A DNA stretch of 64,000 bases from CAIKLP01 sp965279595 (GCA_965279595.1 OZ257246.1:868001-932000), one strand, 5' to 3'. Shown: positions 43,501-51,492, numbered from the stretch's first letter. Notes: a model not told the origin generated them from the letters alone. Translations and numbers: made by a program.

Positions 43501-46132
43501 GACAGAATTTATTTATCCTTCAGGAAACCCTTGTGGTATTAATTCAGATAGTATAAGAATAGTTATATCAAATTTAGGAGTTGCATCTCAAACAAACTTT
43601 AACATTAAGGCTGACCTTACTGGATTAGCATCTGCAACCTTAAATAAATTATATACAAAAACTTTAGCTCCAGGTACTAGAGATACAGTAAACATTGGTT
43701 ATTATAATTCAAATGTTACTGGAACAATTGCATATACTGTATATACAGAATTAGCAACAGATGCCATCAAAGAAAATGATACTATTAGAGTAAGTAGAAT
43801 ATTTTCACCATCACCAGCAATGCCAACTGTAGCAATAGGGGCAGCTTGTAAAGGGTCAGGAGCTACATTGGTTGCGAGTTCTTCAGCCCCAGTTATTCGT
43901 TGGTATGATGCAGCAGTTGGTGGAAATCTTTTAGCTACAAATGATACCTTAATCACTAACCCGTTAAACGGAACTACTAAATATTATGTAGCTGCAGCAA
44001 ATGGTTCATCAAGTGGTGCATTGAAAATTACAGAATTGGATTTAGGTGGAACAGATAAATTGGAAATTCAAAACTTAAGTGGTGGAACTATTAATACAGC
44101 AGGATATAAAGTTGTAATAAGTGATAGTTATACAGTTATTAATTCAGTGAATGCAATTATATGGAACTTACCTGCTACAATGAATGCTGGGCAAATTTTA
44201 TATAGAACAGACGGAACAACTGATAATTATTGGGGAAATAATATGTTTTGGAATCCAGGTGCATTCCCTTCATTCAGTGGATGGGCAATGATCTTAGACA
44301 ATAACAATATAGTTGTGGATGCGGTGTTTATGAATTGGCCAGCTACAAATATTACAGGAGCTGCAATTGTGGTATCTGGTATTCCAATTACTATCGGTAC
44401 ACAATGGTCTGGACCAGGTATTAATATTACAACCGTTGCTGCAACAAATAGTGTTTCTAGAGGTGGTAATTCAGACAACAATAACTTAAGTGATTTTCAA
44501 ATTGTTCCTATTACGAATAACGTAACAAATAGTATTTTAAACTTACCATACATTACTGATGGTTGTGCTTCTGATCGCTTAGAAGTAACTGTAGTTCCAA
44601 CTGCAAGACCTACTGGTGCTACTGTTGCGCAATCAACTCCATTCCAAGGCGTATTTAATGCAGGAACTGCTTTGAGTCCAGATGCGGCTTGTGTGGGTGA
44701 TACCATGACTTATAACTTAACTCCTCCAACAGGATTTAATATTTCAGATATCGGTGTTACTTGGAATGTATTAAATGCAATTGTTAAAACTTCTGGTGGA
44801 CTTAATCCTACTGGAACAGTAACAATGACAGGTTTAAGTTTACGATATACAGCAGCTTTAGGAGATAAGGATAGTACATTAGTATTTACTGCTTCAATTA
44901 AAAACTTAGTAACAGGTTGTGATAGTTTAATATCTCGTTACTTAAAAGTTTATCCAACTCCTTCTGTTAATTTAGGCACAGACATCACTACTTGTGATGG
45001 AGCTTTAGTAACACTTGATGCTGGTAATGTTGGTTCTACTTATTTATGGAGTACGGGAGCAACTACTCAAACTATTCAAGTTTCAACAGGAGGAACTTAT
45101 ACAGTTAAGGTTACTAATGCTGCAGGTTGTGATATGACTGATGCAATTGTCATCACAAATAATCCTAAACCAATTGTAAATTTAGGTGCGAATCAAACGG
45201 TTTGTATAGGTACACCTGTTGTATTAGATGCTGGTAATCCTGGATTAAACTATTTATGGAGTACAGGTGCAACAACTCAAACAATTTCAGTTAGTGTAGC
45301 TGGTACTTATTTAGTTCAAGTAAGTAATTCATTTGGTTGTATTGCAAAAGATACCATTGTTGTTTCATTCAATGCTTTGCCATCAGTTAATTTAGGTATT
45401 GATAAAGATATTTGTACAAGTGATGTGTTAACGCTTGATGCAGGCAACGTAGGTTCAACTTATTTATGGAGTACAGGTGCAACAACTAAAACAATTAATG
45501 TTTCTTTAGCGGGCGCCTATACAGTTACAGTTACCAATGCAAATGGCTGTAGTAATACAGATGTAATTGTTGTAACTAATAAACCTGAACCAAATGCGAG
45601 CATAACTGCAGAAGGTATAAATGCATTGAATGTTAAATTTGCAGCTGTTACAGCAGCAGCACAAACTTATAGTTGGAACTTTGGAGATCCTTCAAGTCCT
45701 TCTAATACATCAGCATTAGACAGTCCAGTTCATACCTTTACTGCTGCTGGTCAATACTTCGTAACACTTACAGTTACTAATGTTTCTAATGGTTGTGTGA
45801 AAACAAATGTTGACACAATCGAAGTAAGTTTCATTGGAGTTGGAAGTGCAAATGCAAGCATGTTTAAATTTATTGCTGCACCAAATCCATTTAGTGGAAG
45901 TACTAAGTTGTCATTTAATTTAGACAATCAATCGAATGTTAAATTAGAAGTATATGACTTGTTAGGAAGAAAAGTAAGCACACTAATTGATAATCAAAAA
46001 CTAGACAAAGGCAATCATTTAGTTGACTATGCAAATACAGATTTGCAAAATGCTGCCGGAATTTATTTAGTTAAATTAACTATTAACGGAGTAGAAGCTG
46101 TTATTAGAATTAACGATTTAGCAACAAGATAA
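37544..46132 (+). CDS. Giant secreted beta-helix/CARDB/Ig/PKD multidomain protein with T9SS sorting domain (2862 aa)
   Basis: Paralogue of the upstream giant protein. Signal peptide 1-29 (ends VFAQ). An N-terminal beta-sandwich (30-205) resembles a middle domain of the other giant. Next come a CARDB-like domain (205-325, NDAGISRIDSP) and beta-helix block 1 (325-765). CARDB-like domain 2 (780-890) and beta-helix block 2 (890-1345) follow, then a linker beta domain (1347-1490) and beta-helix block 3 (1490-1970). The C-terminal part has CARDB-like domain 3, an Ig_7-like domain (WYDAAVGG, near 2130), a lamin-tail-like domain (2160-2320) and three tandem Ig-like repeats (2475-2685). A PKD-like domain (2690-2765) and a T9SS domain (APNPFSGSTKLSF, 2778-2862) end the protein. 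It lacks the GEVED and BNR-like block of its neighbour. Own promoter likely, since a strong terminator precedes it. Confidence 0.92.
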   Translation: MKKVLHFIFRPAFIAIILLISVFTQDVFAQLPPHYKTGTGTANSFPFGSTSSNKVQWLYFPSNFPTANKRGKITKIYFRTSSASAVPFTFTNLMVRMGYSTLTTFTTGPFVTTGLTTCLNAPSYTITNTGAGNWVEISLTTPFIYDPTQNFIVEVSEQAYTTGFSVYQVADPGNRRLYGLWSSSTGTAGAGGLADFGFDLQSVSYNDAGISRIDSPITFCSNSTQNIYATVRNMGANQITSVNINWSVDGVLRPTIPYTSLLDTSGGAGSSTALINLGSVSFPTSAGKNIKVWTSLPNNVADTVPVNDTTTKMIKPSLSGTFTVGTAPGRNYPSLAAATADLNAYGVCGPVVFNLDTGTYIGKVNIQNVLGVSAVNTIKINGHGAKVFHTSDANDPTGFVVQIRGTNYVTIDSLNMELGSASVKGIVLCVGEANYCKVTNCVLTGDLGGTATTYAGIALSGSNTTTITATNAKNNWFENNTIIGGYYGIALTGTTATKNVDGNIFKNNKISDFYIYGIYNAAADSTQIVGNDIYRTTRLGSTTYGIYLTTNSKKLLISKNKMHDYFTANINNASTTAGIYFTANDATVGNEALVVNNVIYNFGNYTGINYGIYNSSSDGMQVYNNTISLDVPAATAAVGYGIYQTTAATGIDLKNNNISINKGGAGAKYCLYFATAGSTISSNYNNLYVNTSASGAGVKNIGYYGAAFVTLADWKGANSSAYDQASVNFDPSFASSSVLIPNSPGLNGAGISLPSVVDDITGAPRSGSPDIGAYEFTPANDDAGVSAIVSPTSVCPGIANVTARIKNYGVSTLSTVTVNWSINNVAQTPINFIGSVGSATDTLLTIGSFTVVANNNYNIKVWTSSPNNNSDANAINDTAKINNLKTGLIGNVTVGGVGANFASLTALAAELNGNGICGPVQVNVNPTAGPYLEQVVINSIKGATKTDTVVIHGNGSVIQFTSTSTSNRAGIRLNGASYVTLDSFVVNSLGRGTSQYGTGFEISTTSSYNTIKNSKVFVDDSTSSTNYFGIMCSGGAGSYTTQGNFRYNKIINNTINGGYAGISVYGTISVPTSAVGNEIRGNRISNYYVYGIYDIYPDSLQVIGNDFSRPVNKLTSTFYGVYMSSVTRNMVKDNKIHNAFGPNVVNTSTAYGIYITAASTAGNENYVVNNAIYDFKGNGTMGGIYGATASNTRIYHNTVSFDYTGATAGTTYGIYLATSTANSEIKNNAVSITRGGAGLKYGLYYAFPFPTTTVVSDYNAVYVNSVGGNFGYATALARSTIGEFRTATGTDANTINSNPQLNGTKIMIPQLTSPLFAAGTPIAGVTHDLAGNLRSASTPFIGAYEIRGDYSGPQITFVPVLNTISTTNYTLTNFATITDASGVDTSASNRPRLYYKKSTNANAYVGNTSADNGWKYVLANNTSSPFSFTIDYSKLTTAMAVNDEIQYFVVAQDINGAANTNSLISLANDPTNVSLINSNFPTIGAANKYRIGAAISGTYQVGTGKTYTSLTKAGGAFEFINNNLLAGDVTLVITSNLAEDGVNGLNQLAETGGSGYKLKIMPLGDTLRTISGAFVGGLIRLNGTDRVTIDGSNGGTDKYLRIENTTATSGSVGIQLISLGSNAGASFNTIKNCIVLAGTAGNSIPIHIGGATIPYSVGPSNNNNKILNNTIMRGSVGVFVSGETGFLSDSTIIEGNLIGSDLVAEQLRLYGIAAELNSNTIIKNNTIKNIINIAAQQAWGIAVYSNFTNGKIINNKIEKVSSGGGAFGGRGIEVITGRPNENITIANNFIGGITGTGSTNLNSTAIVGITLQETGGVKIYNNSINLTGAISRATTVADTSAGIHFGKGSRLMDVRNNSIVNNLFNASDTSKAYAIFSSVSDTAFTDFNYNNFYVSGSSQAVFGWMPSGGDLSTMALLQVHTAKNLNSINKNPSYISLTDLHAQGANLYQKGVAISAVADDIDGQSRPGVPCIGADEYTPSTNEIELTEFIYPSGNPCGINSDSIRIVISNLGVASQTNFNIKADLTGLASATLNKLYTKTLAPGTRDTVNIGYYNSNVTGTIAYTVYTELATDAIKENDTIRVSRIFSPSPAMPTVAIGAACKGSGATLVASSSAPVIRWYDAAVGGNLLATNDTLITNPLNGTTKYYVAAANGSSSGALKITELDLGGTDKLEIQNLSGGTINTAGYKVVISDSYTVINSVNAIIWNLPATMNAGQILYRTDGTTDNYWGNNMFWNPGAFPSFSGWAMILDNNNIVVDAVFMNWPATNITGAAIVVSGIPITIGTQWSGPGINITTVAATNSVSRGGNSDNNNLSDFQIVPITNNVTNSILNLPYITDGCASDRLEVTVVPTARPTGATVAQSTPFQGVFNAGTALSPDAACVGDTMTYNLTPPTGFNISDIGVTWNVLNAIVKTSGGLNPTGTVTMTGLSLRYTAALGDKDSTLVFTASIKNLVTGCDSLISRYLKVYPTPSVNLGTDITTCDGALVTLDAGNVGSTYLWSTGATTQTIQVSTGGTYTVKVTNAAGCDMTDAIVITNNPKPIVNLGANQTVCIGTPVVLDAGNPGLNYLWSTGATTQTISVSVAGTYLVQVSNSFGCIAKDTIVVSFNALPSVNLGIDKDICTSDVLTLDAGNVGSTYLWSTGATTKTINVSLAGAYTVTVTNANGCSNTDVIVVTNKPEPNASITAEGINALNVKFAAVTAAAQTYSWNFGDPSSPSNTSALDSPVHTFTAAGQYFVTLTVTNVSNGCVKTNVDTIEVSFIGVGSANASMFKFIAAPNPFSGSTKLSFNLDNQSNVKLEVYDLLGRKVSTLIDNQKLDKGNHLVDYANTDLQNAAGIYLVKLTINGVEAVIRINDLATR
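44966..45598 (+). repeat. Three tandem Ig-like repeats of about 210 bp in the second giant gene
   Basis: Same unit as in the first giant gene: VNLGxDxxxC, then LDAGNxGSTYLWSTGATT, ending VVTNKPEPNA. The last unit of each array is followed by a PKD-like domain sharing NFGDPSSPSNTS, showing a common module origin. Confidence 0.9.
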
Positions 46133-46155
46133 TTTTTGTAAAGTTTATTTATAAG

Positions 46156-46184
46156 AAGCCCCTTCAGAAATGTTGGGGCTTTTT
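46156..46184 (+). terminator. Terminator of the second giant gene
   Basis: AAGCCCC and GGGGCTT with a 12-nt loop, then T residues, 23 bp after the stop codon. Confidence 0.85.
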
Positions 46185-46227
46185 AATTTCATAAATTTCA
46201 GCTAATATGTCCCTCTATAATTATTGA

Positions 46228-46239
46228 TATTTATAAATA
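46228..46239. promoter_or_regulatory. Palindrome upstream of the Lrp/AsnC gene, candidate autoregulatory site
   Basis: TATTTATAAATA is a perfect 12-bp palindrome, 29 bp before the ATG at 46269. It lies inside ATTGA (46223-46227) and TCAAT (46256-46260), which are also inverted. Lrp/AsnC proteins commonly repress their own gene from A/T-rich palindromes; that this site is used is inferred. Confidence 0.4.
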
Positions 46240-46268
46240 TTTATATATTTATAGTTCAATTAGCCAAG

Positions 46269-46754
46269 ATGCATCAAACTTTAGATAAAATTGACACCTC
46301 TATCTTGCAAATTTTGCAAGAAGATTCTACCAAAGCAATCAAGGATATTGCAAAAGAAGTTGGATTGTCAGCTACACCAACTTATGAAAGAATAAAAAGA
46401 TTGGAACAAGATGGATATATCCTTAAGTATGTGGCGGTTTTAAATGGAAATAAATTAGGGCTTGATATCATCGTGTATTGCAACGTTACTCTGAAAGAAC
46501 AAAGTAAAGATGCGCTAATTGGCTTTGAAGAAGAAATCAGCAAATTGCCTGAAGTATTGGATGTGATTGGTCTTTCTGGTCAATATGATTATTTGTTGAA
46601 GATTGTTTCACCTAATATTCATACCTACAATAATTTCCTTTTAAACAAATTAAGTGCAATTCCGAATATTGCTCAATTCCACAGTAATATTGTTTTAGGT
46701 GAAGTCAAGACAAATACTCCTCTCCCTCTATCTCACTTAAAGCAAGTCAAATAA
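46269..46754 (+). CDS. Lrp/AsnC family transcriptional regulator
   Basis: A 161-residue DNA-binding regulator that senses amino acids or other small molecules. The N-terminal helix-turn-helix (about 4-62) has the family pattern LDKIDTSILQILQEDS, then DIAKEVGLSATPTYERIKRLEQDGYI. The C-terminal RAM/AsnC ligand domain follows (VIGLSGQYDYLLKIV). I chose the ATG at 46269; an in-frame TTG at 46224 would add 15 hydrophobic residues not found in the family. It lies 137 bp after the giant gene with a terminator between, so co-transcription is doubtful. Target genes are unknown. Confidence 0.92.
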   Translation: MHQTLDKIDTSILQILQEDSTKAIKDIAKEVGLSATPTYERIKRLEQDGYILKYVAVLNGNKLGLDIIVYCNVTLKEQSKDALIGFEEEISKLPEVLDVIGLSGQYDYLLKIVSPNIHTYNNFLLNKLSAIPNIAQFHSNIVLGEVKTNTPLPLSHLKQVK

Positions 46755-47012
46755 ATTACCAATAGGTACAGTTTTCAAAACTGCTTTAATTTTTATTATT
46801 GGCGCTTTTTAGACTAAAACTAAAGCTGGTTTTCTGTATTTGTGTCATATTTAGGTTAATTCACCGCAATTTATCCAAATAGCAAGTTTTTATTCTAAAA
46901 TTTACCATACTTTTGGTTTACAATTACTAAAGGCCCATTTCTCTAGTAATTCGTTAGGTATCGGCAATTGGAATCAACTCATCATAAATTCTTATTGTTT
47001 TTTAGAAAAAAG
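46755..47012. other. Short spacer with no recognised gene
   Basis: About 260 bp between the regulator gene and the next terminator. I see no open frame with coding character, no RNA gene and no clear promoter. Confidence 0.5.
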
Positions 47013-47036
47013 AAGCCCCTAATTATAGGGGCTTTT
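47013..47036. terminator. Terminator between the Lrp/AsnC and NAD(P)-binding protein genes
   Basis: AAGCCCCTA, a 4-nt loop and TAGGGGCTT, with T-rich sequence on both sides. It serves the minus-strand gene ending at 47065 and could also stop plus-strand readthrough. Confidence 0.85.
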
Positions 47037-47064
47037 GTTTTATATAATGAAAGAAAAATGTTAT

Positions 47065-47733
47065 TTATTTTTTATTCCAAATTTCTTGAATTTGATCTGA
47101 CTCATAAATAAAAACACCTTGTTCATTTGCTTGAGCCATTTGATGCATGGCGTTTGCAACTACCATCGCATCTATTGATTTATATTTCTTTAATGAACCC
47201 CACATAAACAATTCAATGAATGGCATGATGAACAGTCCGATTTTTTCTCCAATTCTAAATTCTGTTCTTAATCCTTTTAACATAGAAGGTCTAAAAATAT
47301 ACAATGAATCAAATGCAATATTTTTTAAAGAGGATTCAATTTTTCCTTTTACAGTATTGTAAAATATGGATGAGTTTTCATTGGCTCCCATTGCTGTAAC
47401 GATTAGCATTTTTTTTGCTCCATTTCTCTTTGCTATTTCCGCAATTTGTTTGGGAAAGTCATAATCTACTTTGCTAAAATTCTCTTTAGATCCTGCAACT
47501 CTTATAGTGGTTCCTAAGCAACAATAAATTTCATCAGCAACAATTTTATCTGAGTAATTATTTAAATGGTTGAAATCAACTATAACAACTTCAACTTTGG
47601 GATCTTTGATGTTTAATTCTTTTCTGGCAAGTACAATAACTTTTGAATAGTTTTTGTCATGTAATAAATAACTCAAGCAATATTTTCCAACCAAGCCAGT
47701 AGCTCCAACTATAAGAGCGGTTTTATTTTCCAT
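47065..47733 (-). CDS. NAD(P)-binding Rossmann-fold protein (HTATIP2/YbjT-like atypical SDR)
   Basis: A 222-residue protein. It opens with the nucleotide-binding motif VGATGLVGKY (9-18). CCLGTTIRVAGSKENF, VDYDFPKQIAEIAKRNGAKKMLIVTAMGA and a FRPSMLKG segment follow, as in atypical short-chain dehydrogenase family members without a classical YxxxK site (FYNTVKGKIE occupies that place, with Tyr and Lys). Substrate unknown. Its start overlaps the end of ybeY by 11 bp, so the genes are translationally linked. Confidence 0.85.
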   Translation of the reverse strand: MENKTALIVGATGLVGKYCLSYLLHDKNYSKVIVLARKELNIKDPKVEVVIVDFNHLNNYSDKIVADEIYCCLGTTIRVAGSKENFSKVDYDFPKQIAEIAKRNGAKKMLIVTAMGANENSSIFYNTVKGKIESSLKNIAFDSLYIFRPSMLKGLRTEFRIGEKIGLFIMPFIELFMWGSLKKYKSIDAMVVANAMHQMAQANEQGVFIYESDQIQEIWNKK

Positions 47734-48154
47734 TTGTTTTTCTTTTCGCTAAATAAAAATCTTCTTTTTGAGTCATCAAAGTTTTGTCTTTTGTTGATTT
47801 ATCTTTATAACCCATCAAGTGCAAAGTACCATGTATAATGACTCTGCACAATTCTGCATTTGGTTTTACCTTAAACTTACTTGCATTTTCATTCACTCTG
47901 TCAATGCTAATAAAGATATCGCCAATTATTTTTCCTTCTTTTTCTGAATTGTCAAAAGTGATAATGTCCGTTAAAGTATGATGCTTTAAATAGTCAACAT
48001 TCATTTTTAATAAATAATCATCTGAACAAGCAATATAATTTACTTCTTTGATTTTGTAGCCTTCATTTTCAACAGCGTTTTTTATCCATTTTTTTAATAG
48101 ATTTTTATTTTTCCATTGATGATCGCAATCTTCCGTAAAGAAATGAATAGCCAT
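47723..48154 (-). CDS. ybeY: Endoribonuclease YbeY (16S rRNA maturation)
   Basis: Single-strand endoribonuclease for 16S rRNA 3'-end maturation and ribosome quality control. The 143 residues include LTDIITFDNS (61-70) and the metal site VIIHGTLHLMGYKDKS. The usual site is HxxxHxxxxxH; here His108 and His112 are kept and the third ligand position is Asp118. I recall GYKD as a common form in Bacteroidota, so this is probably an active variant. The gene lies 2 bp after the DUF4175 gene and overlaps the next gene. Confidence 0.93.
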   Translation of the reverse strand: MAIHFFTEDCDHQWKNKNLLKKWIKNAVENEGYKIKEVNYIACSDDYLLKMNVDYLKHHTLTDIITFDNSEKEGKIIGDIFISIDRVNENASKFKVKPNAELCRVIIHGTLHLMGYKDKSTKDKTLMTQKEDFYLAKRKTNGK

Positions 48155-48156
48155 AA

Positions 48157-51100
48157 TTATTTTGGGTCTGAAATTTTATCGAAATAAGAATTCACTTTTT
48201 CTTTATAGTAGGGTGATAAAGTAGGCGGAACTGTTTTTAGTAATTCCAATTCTTTCATCTTTTGTTTCTTGTATTCTTCAAAAGCCAACTTGGGTTTATC
48301 ATACTGCTCTTGTCCTGATTTAGATTCTCTTTTATTGTCGTTTTCTCTTTCTCTTACTGCTTTTTCAGCCTCTAACAATCTGCTCATTATTTCTTTTTGT
48401 CTATCAATAGTTTGTTGAGAAATGTTTTTATTATACAGTTCGGTTTCCGTTTTTTCCATTTCCTTTTTCAACTGATTGATTTCTTTTCCATTTCCCCCTT
48501 GCCCATTCTGATTCATTTCTTTCTCCAACTGATCCATCGCCGATCTAATAGCCTGTTGCTGTGCAGCCATTTTAGCTAACTGCTCACTCATTTGCCCTTT
48601 CCCAGGCTTCTCACCAGGTTTCATTCCATTTTTCATTTGCTCCATCTGTTTATTCAACTGATTTTGCATTTTTGAAAGTGTATCACCCTTGCCTTTTCCA
48701 CCTGGTTTTTTACTAGGCTTTGAACCAGGTTTGGAGTTTTCTTTTTTACTCTGCATTTCTTGTTGCATTTGATCCAAAATTTCACTCAACAAAACTGCGA
48801 GATTATTAATAGAAGTCATCGCATACTGTTGCCTCATGATAGCTTCAGAAGTTTTTCTTTCTGCTAAAGCTCCAATACTTTGATCCATATTCTGGTTTAT
48901 TTTTCCAGTTTCCTTATTAATGATCGATTTAATCTGTAATACCTTTTTACTTAAAGCATATAAACTATCCTCAATCATTTTCATATCATCTTTGAGATTT
49001 CTTTGTGTTTGAGTAGCTGTTACATATTGCGGATCATTGGTATTTGTTTTTTTGAATTTCTCCATCACGGTTTCTTGATCAAATGAAACCGTTAGTAAAT
49101 TATCAAGTATTTGTCTTAAGGCACGCATATTCAATTCCAATTCTTCACCTTCACCATCTGATTGTGATTTTTTCATTTTCTCAGCCAAGGCTTTCATTTT
49201 TTCAGCAGCACTTTTTTGTGATTGTGATGCTTTTTGTTTTTTTTGATCTCCAAGTTCATCCGAACTTTTTTGCATATCATTTTGAATATCTTTTAACTCT
49301 TCTTCAGGGTTATCAAAAGATTGCTTGTCCTCTAATTCTTCATTCTTTTTTTCAATATCTTTCATTTCAGTTTGAAGATATTGAAGCTCTTTGTTTAATT
49401 TATTTTGTTCTTCTTGAAGTTTTTTAGCATCTGCATTTTTGTCTTTGCTTTCCTCTGACAACTTCTTTTGATCATCAGCTAGTTGGTCCAGCTTGTCTAT
49501 ATTTTCATTGATTTTTTGTTCCAATTCCAATTGCTTAAATAGTTCTAACATTCTATCCATTTCTTTTGATAGGTCTTTGTTGTCCATTTGCATTTTTTGA
49601 ATTTCTTCCTGTGTTTTTTCTTTATTGTTTTGTTCCAACATCTTTTCCAACTCCTTAATCATGGCTTTGGTTTTATCATCTAATATGTTTTCAAAAAGTT
49701 CATCCAATTGTTTTTTCTTCTCTAAAATTTGCGGATCTGTTTTTTTGAAATCTTTATCAAATTGATTGTTGGATTCGTTTTGCTTTTGAATATCTTTTAC
49801 TTGCTCTTCAAGTTGCTCTTGTTTGTTTATTAAATCATTTACTTGCTTTTTCTCTTCAAATGAAAGATTCTTTTTATTCAAAAGTTTTTCATTTAAACGT
49901 TTTGCTTCTTTTTGTATTTGTTCGGATTGGCGTATAGCTTCAGACATTTTTTGTTTCAAGCTGCTATTATTTTTTTCAACCTTTTTTGAAATCTCTCCTT
50001 CAGTAGGGGATTTGAAATTCATGGTTGCTGATTTGCTAGATTTTGGTCCATTAACGCCATCGTTATCCCAAACCTCAAAATAGTAATCAATGCTTTCACC
50101 TAAATTTATTTCGAATTCATTCAGGTTCCAATAATAGAAGAATCGATCATTTGTACTTCCTTTTCTAATAGGAATATTCACACTTTGCTTTTTACTATTT
50201 GTTTCTGAATTGCTAACGAAATGAAACATTAATTTGCTTATTCCATAATCATCTTTAATAGCACCACTGAAATATATTATCTTATTGCTGATTGAATCTT
50301 GTTTTTGTTCTAAGTTTATTTGAGGAAATAAATCTGGAATTGCTTGAATAGAATAAGACAAAGTATCTAAGGCGGCTGTTGAATTATTATAAGCCCTTAA
50401 TCCATAGTTTCCTGTTCGCATTATTTTTTTTGTAATGCTTGACTTATTATCACTTACTATCAACTTTTCTTTTTTATCAAACCAATTAAAGTCAATAGAA
50501 TTGCAGTTTTCAGAGTAAAAGTTCCACTTAACTTGTGTTCCTTGTGGTAAACTCAAATCTCCTATATTGGTAATTTTTTCTGATTGTTTATTTAAATATG
50601 CTGGATAATTTAATTCAATATTAAATTTTAAAATGCTTGGATTGGGAGTTACATTGATGATATATTCAGTTGACGAAAATCCTCCAGCACTGAAATAAAT
50701 GTTCTGTGATTTTTGAACATTGCTTAATGTATATTCAAACTCACTGATACTTTTCTTTTCAAGTTTATAGTTAGCTTCTCCAATATGTAAATAGATATCT
50801 TGAGGAATTTCATTACCTGTCATTTTCAATTCTATTTGAACATCTTCACCTTGTACAAATGATAAATTTTTGTTGAGTAAATTGAATTGAAATGGAGCAG
50901 GCTTTATATATTGTGTAGAGTAATTCATTAAACGAGAGCTACCCTGTTTAATGAAACCAGGAGCTGCAATTATAATGATGATTAATAGAGCTAATGGATA
51001 AGCTGCATATTTTAAATATTTTTTGTTCTTACTTAAATCAACTGCTTTTGAAAACGTGATTGGATTTAAACCTTGAATTTTCTGATTGATACTCGCATTA

Positions 51101-51492
51101 ATTAAACTTTGATTTTCTTCAGAGTGATTTACTAATTCATGTAACTCAAGTGTGTTTAATAATTTGTCTTTGATATCACTAAAATGCTCACCAATTAATA
51201 AAGCTGCTTTTTTATGATCTATTGATTTGCTAAGGTTGAAATAATTCAAACTGTTTTTGATGATCCAAATATATTTTAGATAAATAGTTAAGATTAACAG
51301 TAATATCCACAAAGAAGATTTGACAATCGGATTTAAAAACAAGAAGTATTCTAAACTGTTAATACATAAGAAAGTGATTAACAAATAAGCCAAGAAATAA
51401 ATAGAACCTTTGATTATTAAATTCTTATGGTATTTCCGGATGAATTCATCCAGTTTACGCATGAGTAATTGATAATCGTTTTCCTTGTTCAT
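48157..51492 (-). CDS. DUF4175 family membrane protein with very long coiled-coil region
   Basis: A 1111-residue conserved Bacteroidota protein of unknown function. There are two N-terminal transmembrane helices (about 29-47 and 57-76) and a third near 162-178. A beta-rich, probably periplasmic part follows (about 200-500). From about 510 to 1090 it is almost pure Lys/Glu/Gln/Asn/Met-rich helix, likely coiled coil, with low-complexity parts near 945-1010 (SKPGSKPSKKPGGKGKGD). It is the first gene of a minus-strand cluster with ybeY and the NAD(P)-binding protein. The tight spacing to ybeY (2 bp) suggests a joint transcript. No enzymatic motif seen. Confidence 0.88.
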   Translation of the reverse strand: MNKENDYQLLMRKLDEFIRKYHKNLIIKGSIYFLAYLLITFLCINSLEYFLFLNPIVKSSLWILLLILTIYLKYIWIIKNSLNYFNLSKSIDHKKAALLIGEHFSDIKDKLLNTLELHELVNHSEENQSLINASINQKIQGLNPITFSKAVDLSKNKKYLKYAAYPLALLIIIIIAAPGFIKQGSSRLMNYSTQYIKPAPFQFNLLNKNLSFVQGEDVQIELKMTGNEIPQDIYLHIGEANYKLEKKSISEFEYTLSNVQKSQNIYFSAGGFSSTEYIINVTPNPSILKFNIELNYPAYLNKQSEKITNIGDLSLPQGTQVKWNFYSENCNSIDFNWFDKKEKLIVSDNKSSITKKIMRTGNYGLRAYNNSTAALDTLSYSIQAIPDLFPQINLEQKQDSISNKIIYFSGAIKDDYGISKLMFHFVSNSETNSKKQSVNIPIRKGSTNDRFFYYWNLNEFEINLGESIDYYFEVWDNDGVNGPKSSKSATMNFKSPTEGEISKKVEKNNSSLKQKMSEAIRQSEQIQKEAKRLNEKLLNKKNLSFEEKKQVNDLINKQEQLEEQVKDIQKQNESNNQFDKDFKKTDPQILEKKKQLDELFENILDDKTKAMIKELEKMLEQNNKEKTQEEIQKMQMDNKDLSKEMDRMLELFKQLELEQKINENIDKLDQLADDQKKLSEESKDKNADAKKLQEEQNKLNKELQYLQTEMKDIEKKNEELEDKQSFDNPEEELKDIQNDMQKSSDELGDQKKQKASQSQKSAAEKMKALAEKMKKSQSDGEGEELELNMRALRQILDNLLTVSFDQETVMEKFKKTNTNDPQYVTATQTQRNLKDDMKMIEDSLYALSKKVLQIKSIINKETGKINQNMDQSIGALAERKTSEAIMRQQYAMTSINNLAVLLSEILDQMQQEMQSKKENSKPGSKPSKKPGGKGKGDTLSKMQNQLNKQMEQMKNGMKPGEKPGKGQMSEQLAKMAAQQQAIRSAMDQLEKEMNQNGQGGNGKEINQLKKEMEKTETELYNKNISQQTIDRQKEIMSRLLEAEKAVRERENDNKRESKSGQEQYDKPKLAFEEYKKQKMKELELLKTVPPTLSPYYKEKVNSYFDKISDPK

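Noticed and set aside
26967..46132. SprB-type gliding adhesin
   Set aside because: No SprB repeats are visible in either giant protein, and no gld/spr genes are in the window.
46224..46268. Upstream TTG start for the Lrp/AsnC gene
   Set aside because: It would add a hydrophobic, non-family extension translated from the palindromic promoter region; the ATG at 46269 fits the family length.
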